64,000 bases of DNA. It comes from PALSA-505 sp963699015. GTDB taxonomy: Bacteria; Actinomycetota; Actinomycetes; Streptosporangiales; Streptosporangiaceae. Below the pieces are notes generated by a model that did not search any database, had not been told where the DNA came from, and was given only the letters and a program-made list of their open reading frames with translations. The position numbers and the translations under genes were made by a program. Positions within the stretch are counted from its first letter, which is position 1. Each line of letters begins with the position of its first letter. Positions 37,213 through 46,565 of this stretch are shown in pieces. The stretch spans positions 992,001 through 1,056,000 of the forward strand of contig CAVOSX010000002.1 of assembly GCA_963699015.1 (NCBI GenBank), given 5' to 3'.

Positions 37213-38316
37213 CTAGGCGATGCTGGCCTTCAGCTCCTGGATGGCGGTGATCGGCGACGGGTCATATCCGAGCGCGATGCCCAGGTAGACGGTCGCGTAG
37301 TCGATGAGCTGGACCAGGCTGGCGAGCCGTTCAAGGGGATGATCCCCCGTTGCGGTCAGCTCAGTCACGCCGATGCCCCGATCGCCGGCCAGACGGGCGG
37401 AAGCCGCGCGGCGCTTGGCCACCTGAGGATGCTCTCCGACGTCGGCCAGCAGGACCAGGTGCAGCGGCACCGCTGGCTCGGCGCCGTCCCGGCCGGGCGC
37501 GAACGGCCCGTCGAGCGCGACGACCTGGTTGTGGTTAGCTTCGGGCAGCACGCCCTGTACCGCCGGGTACTTCGCGTTCTCGTTCAGCTGGCAGGAGAAC
37601 CGGTAGGCGGCCACGCCGGCCAGCGGCGAGGTGCCCCAGATCATGGGCAGCAGGCCCGCCAGCTCGAGCGCCAGGCCCTTCGCCGGGTTGACGAACGAGT
37701 CGCTGTCCGGCCGACAGCGCTGGGAAATCGCCTCGAGCGCGACCGCGGCCGCCTCGAGTACCTCCGGGCCCGCCGCGCACAGGCCGAACCGCGCGGCCAC
37801 CTCGATCGGCGGGACGGACAGGCCCCAGAGCGTCGAACGGGGCATCCCGGCCGAGCGAACCGGCACGAACGGGGCACGCGCCTGCTCGGCCAGGGCGGCC
37901 AGCGGCGAGTCGGCGCCGCCGACGCCGACCAGCCGGCATCCCCGGCGCACGGCGTCTTCGGCCGCCGCCAGCGTCTCCTCGGTGGATCCGGAGCACGAGA
38001 CGGCGATGACGAGATCCGCCGCGCTGACCCAGCCGGGCAGCTGGTAGCCGTGCACGGACACGATCTGGACCGCGCTGCCGGTACCGCAGACCGCGGCGAG
38101 CACGTCACCGGCGATGCCCGAGCCGCCCATGCCCGACACCACGATCGCCCGCGGCCTGCCCGCCGCGACCAGTTCGCCGAAGTCGGTTTCCTGGGTCGCC
38201 AGCAGCGCAGAGCGGACCTGGGCCGCGGACGAGGCAACCTGCCGGAGCATGCTGCCGGGGTCAGCTTCCTCGATCGCGGCCGGGTCATCCAGCCGCCATT
38301 CGGCCAGGTCCGACAT
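37213..38316 (-). CDS. Bifunctional phosphoglucose/phosphomannose isomerase (SIS domain)
   Basis: A 367-residue protein with two SIS-like halves: VVSGMGGSGIAGDVLAA with SVHGYQLPGWVS and SCSGSTEETLAA in the first, and NPAKGLALELAGLLPMIWG, FSCQLNENAKYPA and LPEANHNQ in the C-terminal PGI/PMI half. Homologues interconvert fructose-6-P with glucose-6-P and mannose-6-P. Rv3256c holds the same place beside the phosphomannomutase gene, as recalled. The ATG at 38316 shares its first base with the upstream stop (TGATG), so it is coupled to the Trm112-like gene. The product feeds mannose-1-P formation by the nearby phosphomannomutase. Confidence 0.9.
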   Translation of the reverse strand: MSDLAEWRLDDPAAIEEADPGSMLRQVASSAAQVRSALLATQETDFGELVAAGRPRAIVVSGMGGSGIAGDVLAAVCGTGSAVQIVSVHGYQLPGWVSAADLVIAVSCSGSTEETLAAAEDAVRRGCRLVGVGGADSPLAALAEQARAPFVPVRSAGMPRSTLWGLSVPPIEVAARFGLCAAGPEVLEAAAVALEAISQRCRPDSDSFVNPAKGLALELAGLLPMIWGTSPLAGVAAYRFSCQLNENAKYPAVQGVLPEANHNQVVALDGPFAPGRDGAEPAVPLHLVLLADVGEHPQVAKRRAASARLAGDRGIGVTELTATGDHPLERLASLVQLIDYATVYLGIALGYDPSPITAIQELKASIA

Positions 38317-38591
38317 CAGCCGCCCTGCCCGGCGGGACCGCGCGCCGCCGGGCCGTTCCCTTCCGCCGGGCCGTTCCCTTCCGCCGGGCCTGGCTCACCG
38401 CCCCTGCCTGGCTCCGCACCAGGGCGCCGGGCCTCGTCGATCAGCAGCACCGGGATGTCGTCGCGGACCGGGTAGGCCAGCGCGCAGTCCGTGTTCGTGC
38501 AGACGAGCTCGCTGGCCTCGTCGTCGGCGTGCAGCGGAGCATGGCATTGCGGGCAGGCGAGGATGTCCAGCAGCCACTCGTCGATCTTCAC
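38316..38591 (-). CDS. Trm112 family zinc-ribbon protein
   Basis: A 91-residue protein with the Trm112-like fold: IDEWLLDILACPQCHAPLH, a second cysteine pair in VCTNTDCALAYPV, and DDIPVLLIDEARR. It ends in a low-complexity Gly/Pro/Glu tail containing a duplicated GPAEGN unit. In eukaryotes Trm112 activates methyltransferases; the bacterial role is unknown. The GTG at 38591 overlaps the phosphomannomutase stop (GTGA), and the stop overlaps the next start (TGATG), so it is tightly coupled between two sugar-phosphate genes, as in other actinobacteria. Confidence 0.88.
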   Translation of the reverse strand: MKIDEWLLDILACPQCHAPLHADDEASELVCTNTDCALAYPVRDDIPVLLIDEARRPGAEPGRGGEPGPAEGNGPAEGNGPAARGPAGQGG

Positions 38592-39958
38592 GTGTTCTCC
38601 CTGGTCCGGGTGCCGTCCTGGATGATCTGCAGTACCTCGTCGCGGAGCTCGGCCACGCGTGCCTCGTCGGCCGCCTCGACGTTGAGCCGCAGCAGCGGTT
38701 CGGTGTTCGACGGCCTGAGGTTGAACCACCAGTCAGGCGTGGCCACGGTCAGCCCGTCCAGCTCATCGAAGCTGACCCCGGGGCGCCCGGAGAACTCGCC
38801 GCGGACCCGGGCCGTCGCCGCGGCCTGGTCGGTCACCTCGGTGTTGATCTCCCCGGACTCCGGGTACCTGGAGTACTGAGCGAGCAGCCGGGACAGCGGA
38901 TCAGCCTGGCTGCCGAGGGCGGCCAGCGCGTGCAGCGCGGCCAGCATGCCGGAGTCGGCGTACCAGAAGTCACGGAAGTAGAAGTGGCCGGAGTGCTCGC
39001 CGCCGAACACCGCGCCCTCGCTGGCCATCGTCGCCTTGATGAACGAGTGCCCGACCCTGGTCCGGACCGGGACGCCGCCGTGCTCGGCGATGATCTCAGG
39101 CACCGCGCGGGAGGTGATCAGGTTGTGGATGATGGTCGCGCCCGGCTCACGGGCCAGCTCGCGGGCCGCGATGAGCGCGGTGAGCGCCGACGGGGAGACG
39201 ATCTCGCCTCGCTCGTCCACGATGAAGCAGCGGTCCGCGTCGCCGTCGAAGGCCAGCCCGATGTCCGCCCCGTGCGCGGTGACCGCGCGCTGCAGGTCGC
39301 GCAAGTTGCGCGGGTCGATCGGGTTCGCCTCATGGTGCGGGAAGGTGCCGTCCAGCTCGAAGTACAGCGGCACGATCTCGATCGGCAGCCCGTCGAAGAC
39401 CGTGGGCACCGTGAGCCCGGCCATCCCGTTGCCGGCGTCCACCACCACCGTGAGCGGCCGGATGCCGGACAGGTCAACCAGCTTCTTGAGGTAGCCGGCG
39501 TATCCGCCCAGCAGATCCTCCCGGGTGACCGTGCCCGGCGTGGCCTGGCCGCCGCGCTGGCTCTGCTCGATCATGTCGCGCAACTCGGCCAGGCCGGTGT
39601 CCTGGCCGACCGGCCTGGCTCCCGAACGGCACAGCTTGATGCCGTTGTACTTGGGCGGGTTGTGACTCGCGGTGACCATCGCGCCGGGCAGCCCCAGGCT
39701 GCCGCTGGCGTAGTAGAGCATGTCGGTGGAGCCGAGGCCGCCGGCTGCCACGTCGGCGCCCTGCCCGGTCACGCCGCGGGCGAACGCCTCGGCCAGCGGT
39801 TCGGATGAGGTCCGCATGTCGTGCACGGTCACCACGGCCCGGGCCCCGGTCAGCCTGGCGAAAGCCGCGCCGACCGCCTCCGCGACCGTCTCGTCGAGCT
39901 CATCGGGCACGACGCCGCGAATGTCGTACGCCTTGAAGATCTTCGCCAAATCGCTCAC
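38588..39958 (-). CDS. manB: Phosphomannomutase/phosphoglucomutase
   Basis: A 456-residue alpha-D-phosphohexomutase: FKAYDIRGVVPDELDE at the N-terminus, phospho-Ser98 in VTASHNPPKYNG, the metal loop FDGDADRCF, the sugar-binding GGEHSGHFYF, and the C-terminal phosphate loop RPSNTEPLLRLNVEA. It converts mannose-6-P to mannose-1-P for GDP-mannose, supplying lipid and cell-wall mannosylation. The GTG at 39958 starts the gene at the conserved N-terminus. With the two downstream coupled genes it forms a PMM-Trm112-PGI/PMI operon, and a guanylyltransferase-like gene at 51 kb could take the next step. Confidence 0.94.
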   Translation of the reverse strand: MSDLAKIFKAYDIRGVVPDELDETVAEAVGAAFARLTGARAVVTVHDMRTSSEPLAEAFARGVTGQGADVAAGGLGSTDMLYYASGSLGLPGAMVTASHNPPKYNGIKLCRSGARPVGQDTGLAELRDMIEQSQRGGQATPGTVTREDLLGGYAGYLKKLVDLSGIRPLTVVVDAGNGMAGLTVPTVFDGLPIEIVPLYFELDGTFPHHEANPIDPRNLRDLQRAVTAHGADIGLAFDGDADRCFIVDERGEIVSPSALTALIAARELAREPGATIIHNLITSRAVPEIIAEHGGVPVRTRVGHSFIKATMASEGAVFGGEHSGHFYFRDFWYADSGMLAALHALAALGSQADPLSRLLAQYSRYPESGEINTEVTDQAAATARVRGEFSGRPGVSFDELDGLTVATPDWWFNLRPSNTEPLLRLNVEAADEARVAELRDEVLQIIQDGTRTRENT

Positions 39959-40105
39959 TGCGCCCAGGCCTCCCGAGCACGCCTGCCCTCTACGGTCTCG
40001 CGCCGCGGCGGCGTCGGCCGCCGCGAGGCACGGACTCAGAGCCTACCGGGAAGGTCCCCCGGGTCCGGCGTCCCGGCCCGCCGGGCCTGAGGGCCAGCCG
40101 CGCGG

Positions 40106-40459
40106 TCAGCCTTCGGTCGAATCCGAGCGCAGCACCCGCAGGTGACCCCGGCGCCCCACCTCGGTGCCCTGGCCGACGGGCTCTGCGCCCACCGCCGGGA
40201 GAGCCGCCTCCCTGACCGCGTTGGCCAGCGCCTCCAGATCATCGACCTGCTGCGCCACGGGGTCGCCGGGCAGCCGCACCACGTCCCAGCCCCGCGGCGC
40301 GGTCAGCCGCCCGGCGTGGGCCTCGCACAGGTCGTAGCAATGCGGCTCGGTATAGGCGGCCAGCGGCCCGAGAACCGCGGTTGACTCGCGATAGACGTAG
40401 GTGAGCGTGTAGAGCGCGGTCCGCTTGCAGCCGGTCCGTGAGCAGCGGCGAGAGCTCAC
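40106..40459 (-). CDS. DUF3499 family protein
   Basis: A 117-residue protein beginning SSRRCSRTGCKRTALYTLTYVYRESTAVLGPLAAYTEPHCYDLCEAHAGRLTAP-like in character, with cysteine pairs (RRCSRTGC and CYDLCEAH) that should bind zinc. This is the DUF3499 pattern (Rv3258c-type), restricted to actinobacteria and of unknown function. It lies upstream of the phosphomannomutase gene on the same strand and diverges from the metallopeptidase-like gene, an order shared with M. tuberculosis as recalled. The start is the GTG at 40459. Confidence 0.88.
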   Translation of the reverse strand: MSSRRCSRTGCKRTALYTLTYVYRESTAVLGPLAAYTEPHCYDLCEAHAGRLTAPRGWDVVRLPGDPVAQQVDDLEALANAVREAALPAVGAEPVGQGTEVGRRGHLRVLRSDSTEG

Positions 40460-40659
40460 CAGCCCACCTCGTTCACCATCTCGTCGGGTAGCGCGAACGC
40501 GCCGCCGTCCCCCGTCGGCTGGCGTTGCTCACAACGGCAGACGGTATCTGCCCGGGAGCGGTAACGCCATCACCCGGGGCCATCGGCGCGATCGTGTCTT
40601 GCGCCAGCCCGGCGGAGTCGGTCTCATTGTGAGTCCGAACGGAGCTACGCTCGGTAACT

Positions 40660-41139
40660 GTGCACGAAAGCGACGCGAGGCCTGCCCCGGTAGCCTCCCG
40701 GATCAAGCGCAGGGATCGTCATGGCCGCGGGCTGCGCGGGCTGCTCGCCCCGCCGGGAGTACCGCTGCGCCGCAGCCGGGCCCAGCAGTTCGGCGATCTG
40801 GTGGTCGAGGCGATCGCCCGGCTGGAACCGCGGTGGGAAGCCGAGTTGTCCCGAGTCGAGTTTGCGGTGCAGGAGGTGCCGGACGGCGACCCGCCGGACG
40901 ACATGCAGGACGCGGTGCCGCTGGCCCGGCTGGACCCCGGGCCGGAAGATTCCGGGGATCCGGCGCACGGCCCGCGCATCGTCTTGTACCGGCGGGCGCT
41001 GCTGGCTCGCGCCGACGGCGAGGAGGAACTGGCCGACCTGGTGCTCGATGTCGTGGTGGAGGAGTTCGCCCGCCTGCTTGGCGTCGACCCCGAGACAGTC
41101 GACCCCGACTACGACGAAGACGAGGACGAGGACGACTAG
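40660..41139 (+). CDS. Metallopeptidase-family (zincin-like) protein lacking HExxH
   Basis: A 159-residue protein of the Rv3259-type family: RDRHGRGLRGLLAPPGVPLRRS, VVEAIARLEPRW, VEFAVQEVPDG, PRIVLYRRALLARA and a C-terminal acidic tail. Where zincin-like relatives have an HExxH helix, this protein reads VVVEEFARLLG, with no His, so catalytic zinc binding is unlikely. The GTG at 40660 follows a -10-like TACGCT at 40646-40651 by eight bases, so the message may be leaderless. It is divergent from DUF3499 and convergent with DUF5719. Confidence 0.8.
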   Translation: MHESDARPAPVASRIKRRDRHGRGLRGLLAPPGVPLRRSRAQQFGDLVVEAIARLEPRWEAELSRVEFAVQEVPDGDPPDDMQDAVPLARLDPGPEDSGDPAHGPRIVLYRRALLARADGEEELADLVLDVVVEEFARLLGVDPETVDPDYDEDEDEDD

Positions 41140-41169
41140 CCCGCTGGACCGCACCGCGACGGTGACCGG

Positions 41170-42732
41170 CTAGGGCGCGGACGTCATGAGCGAATTGCGG
41201 ACCGGGGTGAGGGAGACCCAGGTCAGGGCGCTGGCCACCGGCATGATGCCGAGGACGTCGCCGCTCTTGCGGGCCAGCACCGCCCCCGCGTAGACGGGGC
41301 CGGAACCCGATAGCGGGGTGAGCACGGCGGCGAGGCCGGAACCCTCGCGCGAACCCCGCGCCGCGGTGATCTTGACCGTGACGCTCCGGCGGGCCGGGAC
41401 CGAGATCAGGCGGGTGGCGCCGGAACCGCCGCCGCCGGTGCTGGCGGCCGAGCCGCCGACGCCGGTGCTGGCGGTCAGGGCGCTCACGCCCGTGGTGAGC
41501 CGGACCCGCGCGGCACGTCGCGGGGCCGACAGGACCAGGGTGGTGGTGTAGGCCCGCTGGCCCACATCGGCAAGCACGCCCTGTTCCTGCAGGGCGGGCG
41601 CGGTAGCGGTCATCGCGCCTGGCGCCCCGGCCGGCCCGCCGGGAAGGGTGATGGCCCCGGTGACCGGGACCTTGGATGTCAGCACGACCGCGCCGGCCAC
41701 CCCGGACAGCGAGGTCAGGTCGACCCTGTTAGCCGAGCCCGCCGGGACGTCGATCGCGTCGCCGCCGGTCGGCTCGTACGTTCCGCCTGGCGAGACCACG
41801 CTGAGCTTGACCTGGGCGTCACCGCCCCCCGGGTTCGCCAGGTAGAGCACGCGCGCACCCTTCGCCCCCGGCATTGCGGGGACGACCAGCCGCTGGGCCG
41901 GCGGCTGGGCCGGCGGCAGCCATTCTCCCGCACCGTTGCGCTGCGAGCTTTCGCGTAGCGCGGCTACGACGCGGCCCGCGCTGGTGCGCACGTGCAGGGC
42001 GATGGCCCGTGAGCCGTGGACCAGGCCGGCCAGGGACTGGACCACCAGGCCGTGCGCCGGCACAGTGATCCCGGTGTCGGCGCCGGTGTGCAGCGGGCCG
42101 GTATCGGTGAAAACGTCCACGTCCACCGAGCTGGCCTGGCTGTCGACGTTCATGAGATTCAGCTCGATGGCGCCGGCCGACTGCTGGCCGGGCACGGCGA
42201 ACCAGAAGTCGGTGCCCGGGCTGCCGCAGCGGGCCGTGGCCGCCCCCGCCGCCGTCTGCTCCGCCTCCAGCCCTCGCGCCATCGAACCGGTGGCCGCGAC
42301 CATCACCCCGCCTGGCCGCGCGACGGCCGCCGCGACCTTATTCGCGCCCGGTGAGCTGGGAGTATGACTGCTGCCGGGGTGAGCCGAGGGCACGGCCGGT
42401 ACGCCGATCAGCGACAGCGCGCCGGGCTGAGACAGGCGGCGCAGCGGGCCGGCCGCGGGCCCGGTCACCGAGAGCCTGCTCACCGTCGCTTGCCCCGGGC
42501 CGGAGCTTCCGGCCGCTGCCACCACGGCCACGCCGGCGCGGCGGCTACCGGGTGAGCCTGGCGCCGGGCAGGCGCGCATGCCGACGCTCACCGGGGCCGT
42601 GCGGGGCACCGTCGCCTGCTGGCCCGCCGAGACCGTCACCGGCTTGCCGAGCCACGCCACCGCGGCCAGCGCGACGAGCGCGAGGACGACCAGCGCGAGG
42701 ACGGTGAACCTGTTGGCCGCCGGGATCCTCAC
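41170..42732 (-). CDS. DUF5719 family secreted/anchored protein
   Basis: A 520-residue protein with one N-terminal membrane helix (FTVLALVVLALVALAAVAWLG) and a long Ala/Gly/Val-rich extracellular part, including CGSPGTDFWFAVPGQQSAG and repeated beta-type segments (AIELNLMNVDSQ, VLYLANPGGGDAQVKLSV, GAITLPGGPAG). It fits DUF5719, found next to GT2 membrane glycosyltransferases in actinobacteria. The function is unknown. The GTG at 42732 overlaps the stop of the glycosyltransferase gene (GTGA), so the two are probably translated together and may act together at the cell surface. Confidence 0.8.
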   Translation of the reverse strand: MRIPAANRFTVLALVVLALVALAAVAWLGKPVTVSAGQQATVPRTAPVSVGMRACPAPGSPGSRRAGVAVVAAAGSSGPGQATVSRLSVTGPAAGPLRRLSQPGALSLIGVPAVPSAHPGSSHTPSSPGANKVAAAVARPGGVMVAATGSMARGLEAEQTAAGAATARCGSPGTDFWFAVPGQQSAGAIELNLMNVDSQASSVDVDVFTDTGPLHTGADTGITVPAHGLVVQSLAGLVHGSRAIALHVRTSAGRVVAALRESSQRNGAGEWLPPAQPPAQRLVVPAMPGAKGARVLYLANPGGGDAQVKLSVVSPGGTYEPTGGDAIDVPAGSANRVDLTSLSGVAGAVVLTSKVPVTGAITLPGGPAGAPGAMTATAPALQEQGVLADVGQRAYTTTLVLSAPRRAARVRLTTGVSALTASTGVGGSAASTGGGGSGATRLISVPARRSVTVKITAARGSREGSGLAAVLTPLSGSGPVYAGAVLARKSGDVLGIMPVASALTWVSLTPVRNSLMTSAP

Positions 42733-45700
42733 CGGTCAGCCTCCCGGGCCCAGCCGGCCGGCTCGCCGGGCACCCGGCCCGCCTCGCCGGCGCTCTCCTC
42801 CCGCACTGTGACCGGGTCCTGGATCCCGCTGCCCCCTTCGGTGGCATTCGGATCCTGCGCCATCGGATCGGCCTGCGCAGGCAGACGGCCCGGCAGGGCG
42901 AGATCGCGCGGCAGCGGGGACGCCCTGCGCTGCCCGCCCGCCGGCGGGTGGGCAGCGGCGCTGGGCCCGCGGCGCGGGCCCGCGCCGTGCCCGTCGTCCG
43001 CGTCACGACGCCGCCGCCCTCGCGACCGCGTCCCGCGAGAGCCGCGCCGCGGGCCGGCTGTCCTGTCGTGGCCGCGGGTGCCAGCGGCGGCCATGTGGCT
43101 GGTGCGTTGCGGCCGGTCCTCGCCGCCGGCTCCGGCCGCATCCGGCGCCGAATCCTTCGCGCCCGGCAGGGCCAGGGCCGCCACCACCACGAGGATCACC
43201 ACTTCCAGGGCAACCATCACCTCGCGCCCCGTCTGGTCTCGCGTGATATTGAGCCTGCCGCCACCTGCGGGCAGCCGGAATGCCTGCGCCCAGCCGTACG
43301 CGGGGCGCGGCAGCGCGATGAGCGGCCGGCCGTTGAGCGAGGCATGCCAGCTGGCGCTGGCCGGGTCGGCGAGCACCAGCGTCCCGCCGACGGCAGGAGC
43401 GGCGGCACCGTTGACGCTCACCGCGCCCGACGCCAGGGACACCTGGGCTCCGCTGGGCTCGATCACACGAGCGCGTCCCGCGGGTTCGCCGACCCGCCAC
43501 AGTGCGAAGGAGGAAGTCTGGCTGACCGGCCGCAGTCCGGCCACGCCGTCAAGCAGCCGCGCGAGCCCCGGATCGACGGGGGCGGGCAGCAGGACGTAGC
43601 CGACGGCAAACTGCGCGAGCGATCCGCCCACGTCGCCTGCTTCGGTCCCATGCTGCGCGGTCAGGCCGGCTACGACGCGGTCCAGCGACCGCGCGGCGGC
43701 GGGCGGCTCGGTGAGCGCTTCGGCGCCGAGCGGCGGATCGCTGCCGCGCAGCAGCGTGTAGCTCACCGATCTTGGCCCGGGACGGAGGACCAGCGTGCGC
43801 AGGTGCAGGCCGCTGCTGGTGGAGATGGACACGAACTCGGGCAGCACGGGTGCGGCCACGTTGCTCACCGGTCCGGACACGCCGGTGATGATCCAGTAGG
43901 CGGCGGTCAGCACCGGCAGCGCGGATGCGGCGATGGCCAGCGCGCAGACTCCCACCCGGCGCAGCCCGCCCGCGGCGAACAGGGCGTGCACGTCATCGCC
44001 GGCCGCGGCCACCGCGAGCAGCAGGCCGAGGGCGGCAACCATGAGCGCGACCCCAGGCCACACGGGCAGCACCGGGCCGCCGCCGGGCGGCCTGACCAGG
44101 AACCTGCTCACCGCGATAGCGGTCAGCAGGCCGGACAGGGCGACTCCCCAGGACACCGCGACAGCGAACCCCCGGCGGCGTAGCAGCAGGGCGGCGAGGG
44201 CGGCCAGCAGCAGCCCGCCGGTCACCCAGGCCGGCGGCAGTCCCGGGCCGCCGGGGCTGAGCAGCAGCACCGACCTGGCCGGGAGGTTCGCGCTGGCCAG
44301 CCCGGGCTGCTGGAGGCCAGCCTCGAACAGGAGGACGGACGGATGCTCGGCGACATCCAGCGTCCAGGGGGCCAGCAGGACAGGCGGGACGAGCGCGACG
44401 ATGGCCAGGTTGACCGCCATGGCACGGCGCGCCCTGGCGAAGGCGAGCCCGGCCAGGGCGGCGACGATGACCGCCACCACCCACACCAGCGGCGCGAACG
44501 CGGCGGCGATCGCGATGAGCAGCCCGGTCGCCCACGCGGCCCGGCGGGCCCGCCGCGGCCTCTCGGTGAGCATCCTGCCCGCGGTGCATGCGATGACCGG
44601 CAGCAGCATGAAGACCACCGCCGCGCCGAATCTGCCCGCCGCGACAACCCCGGTGGCCACCGGGAGCAGGGCATAGGACGCGGCCAGCCACACCCGGACC
44701 GGCGTGCGGGTGGTGACCCGCCTTGACGCGAGGTACGCGACGGCCCCGGCAATAGGCACGCAGCCGAGCAGGATCACGGCCATGGCCAGCCAGGGTTTCC
44801 CGCCCAGGATCGTCGATGCGGTCGCGATAACCGCGACATAGGGCGGAGTGCTGGCTGCCGATCCGGCCCCGACCGCGTGGAAGCCCGCCAGGTACTCGCT
44901 CCACAGGCCGGACGCGCCGCCCCAGGGGGGCAGCAGCGCACCGCCGCCGAGCGGACCCGAGCCGAGCAGCGATCGCTCGGACACCAGGGCTATCGCGGTC
45001 AGGGCGGCGACCAGCAGGACGCCGGGACTGGCCAGTATCCGCTGCGCGAGGCCGGAGTCGGTGAGCAGCGAATCATCATCGGACGGGTCATCGGACGCGT
45101 GATGCGTGCCGACCGCCTCGGCCCGCGACGAGGGGGACAGCGTGGCCACCGCGAACTCGGCCAGCTTGCGCAGCGAGTGACCGGGGAGCACCTGCGATCG
45201 CAGCGCGGCGTAGGCTTTGCGCCGGCCGTGCCGCCGCCGGCGGCGGGCGCCGGCTATCAGGCCGGGGCGGGCGAGCAGGCAGCCGAAAGCGGTCGCCTCG
45301 TCGCGCGCGGCCTGGGGGCGCTTGGCCAGCAGGAAAAAGAGGGTCCTGGCGCCGGACAGGACCGCGTTCCCGGCCAGCGCGGCGACCATCGAGGGCAGCG
45401 GCAGGTTCGCCAGCAGCACGATCAGCGCGTTGCGGCGATCCGCCCGCTTGGGGTGCGGGGCGGCGGAGGTCTGCCTGCGCCCCCGGGCCGAGGCCTCCAC
45501 GTGATAGACGACCGCGTCGGTGATGACCCGGACCCGGTACCCGGCGGCGTGCACCCGCCAGCAGAAGTCGATGTCGTCCCGGAACAGGCGCAGCCCGGGA
45601 TCGAAGCCGCCGACCTCATCCCAGACATCCCGGCGGACGAGCATGCCCGCGCTGCCGACGGCGAGCACGTCCCGGTCGCCATCGTGCTGGCCCTGGTCGA

Positions 45701-46358
45701 TTTCCCGCGGTTCGATCCCGGTGACCCGGCGGCCCGCGGTGTCGATCGCCAGCCCCGCTTCGAGGATCACCTGCCGGTCTGCCCAGTCCAGCACCTTGGG
45801 ACCGAGGACTGCCGCGCCCGGCGTCTCGGCGGCGCCGCGCAGCAGTTCGGCGAGCGCATCGGGGTCAGGCTCGCAGTCGTCGTGCAGCAGCCAGATCCAT
45901 TCGGCCGGCGCTTCCCCGGGGGCGCGGCCGGGGTGATAGCCGCCCCGCCCCGCCCAGTCGTCCGGCTCCGCCGCGTCGCCCCAGCTCCGCTCCGGCGTGC
46001 CCAGCCCGACCGGGCCGCCCGGTCCGCCCGGACTGCCCTGGCGGACCGGCGGCAGCGGAGCGATCGCGGCCCGGTGCCGCAGGGCGCGGGCGACCGCAGC
46101 ACCGTAGCCGGTGTCGCGCTCCATGCCGGACACGACCTCGGATCCGAGCAGGTCGGCCAGTACCGCTCCGCTGCGGTCGCGGCTGCCGGTATCCACGGCC
46201 ACGATGCGCTGGACGGGCTGGGTCTGCCCCAGCACGGCGTCGGTGACACGCGGAAGCCACCCGGCACCGTCGTGGGCGACGATGACGGCCGTGACTATGT
46301 GGTCGGGATGCGTATCGTTCGGCGACAAGGGTCCGCTTGGCTGGTGGGAGTTGCCCAC
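42729..46358 (-). CDS. Large multi-pass GT2 glycosyltransferase
   Basis: A 1209-residue protein. The first about 330 residues form a GT-A fold family 2 glycosyltransferase: TAVIVAHDGAGWLP, IVAVDTGSRDRS, the nucleotide-sugar acidic motif WLLHDDCEPDPDALAELL, and FRDDIDFCWRVHAAGYRV. A membrane part with about ten to twelve helices follows (for example LAMAVILLGCVPIAGAVAYLA and GLLTAIAVSRFLV), then an extracytoplasmic domain (about 890-1080), another helix near VALEVVILVVVAALALPG and a charged, disordered tail of some 130 residues. It may assemble or export an envelope polysaccharide. Acceptor and donor are unknown. The GTG at 46358 begins the frame; the N-terminal 20 residues are unsupported. 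Confidence 0.82.
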   Translation of the reverse strand: MGNSHQPSGPLSPNDTHPDHIVTAVIVAHDGAGWLPRVTDAVLGQTQPVQRIVAVDTGSRDRSGAVLADLLGSEVVSGMERDTGYGAAVARALRHRAAIAPLPPVRQGSPGGPGGPVGLGTPERSWGDAAEPDDWAGRGGYHPGRAPGEAPAEWIWLLHDDCEPDPDALAELLRGAAETPGAAVLGPKVLDWADRQVILEAGLAIDTAGRRVTGIEPREIDQGQHDGDRDVLAVGSAGMLVRRDVWDEVGGFDPGLRLFRDDIDFCWRVHAAGYRVRVITDAVVYHVEASARGRRQTSAAPHPKRADRRNALIVLLANLPLPSMVAALAGNAVLSGARTLFFLLAKRPQAARDEATAFGCLLARPGLIAGARRRRRHGRRKAYAALRSQVLPGHSLRKLAEFAVATLSPSSRAEAVGTHHASDDPSDDDSLLTDSGLAQRILASPGVLLVAALTAIALVSERSLLGSGPLGGGALLPPWGGASGLWSEYLAGFHAVGAGSAASTPPYVAVIATASTILGGKPWLAMAVILLGCVPIAGAVAYLASRRVTTRTPVRVWLAASYALLPVATGVVAAGRFGAAVVFMLLPVIACTAGRMLTERPRRARRAAWATGLLIAIAAAFAPLVWVVAVIVAALAGLAFARARRAMAVNLAIVALVPPVLLAPWTLDVAEHPSVLLFEAGLQQPGLASANLPARSVLLLSPGGPGLPPAWVTGGLLLAALAALLLRRRGFAVAVSWGVALSGLLTAIAVSRFLVRPPGGGPVLPVWPGVALMVAALGLLLAVAAAGDDVHALFAAGGLRRVGVCALAIAASALPVLTAAYWIITGVSGPVSNVAAPVLPEFVSISTSSGLHLRTLVLRPGPRSVSYTLLRGSDPPLGAEALTEPPAAARSLDRVVAGLTAQHGTEAGDVGGSLAQFAVGYVLLPAPVDPGLARLLDGVAGLRPVSQTSSFALWRVGEPAGRARVIEPSGAQVSLASGAVSVNGAAAPAVGGTLVLADPASASWHASLNGRPLIALPRPAYGWAQAFRLPAGGGRLNITRDQTGREVMVALEVVILVVVAALALPGAKDSAPDAAGAGGEDRPQRTSHMAAAGTRGHDRTAGPRRGSRGTRSRGRRRRDADDGHGAGPRRGPSAAAHPPAGGQRRASPLPRDLALPGRLPAQADPMAQDPNATEGGSGIQDPVTVREESAGEAGRVPGEPAGWAREADR

Positions 46359-46565
46359 GCCGACCGGATCATAACGCGCCGTTCCGGACCCGGCTTGGCA
46401 GGCTGGTACGCGTGAACAATACGCGAACTGAACCGGCCCCGTCCGGGAAAGCCTGCTGCTCGGGTCCGGCGCCGCCCGGGCAGGTCAGGACGGGACAGCC
46501 GGGCGCCGACGAGCGCCGTCGGGACGGCGGCACGCCGGGCCGGCCGTGATCCTCGCGGTAGGCGG

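Noticed and set aside
46337..46549. 70-residue frame upstream of the GT2 gene
   Set aside because: Overlaps the GT2 start on the other strand and has low-complexity GC-rich composition.
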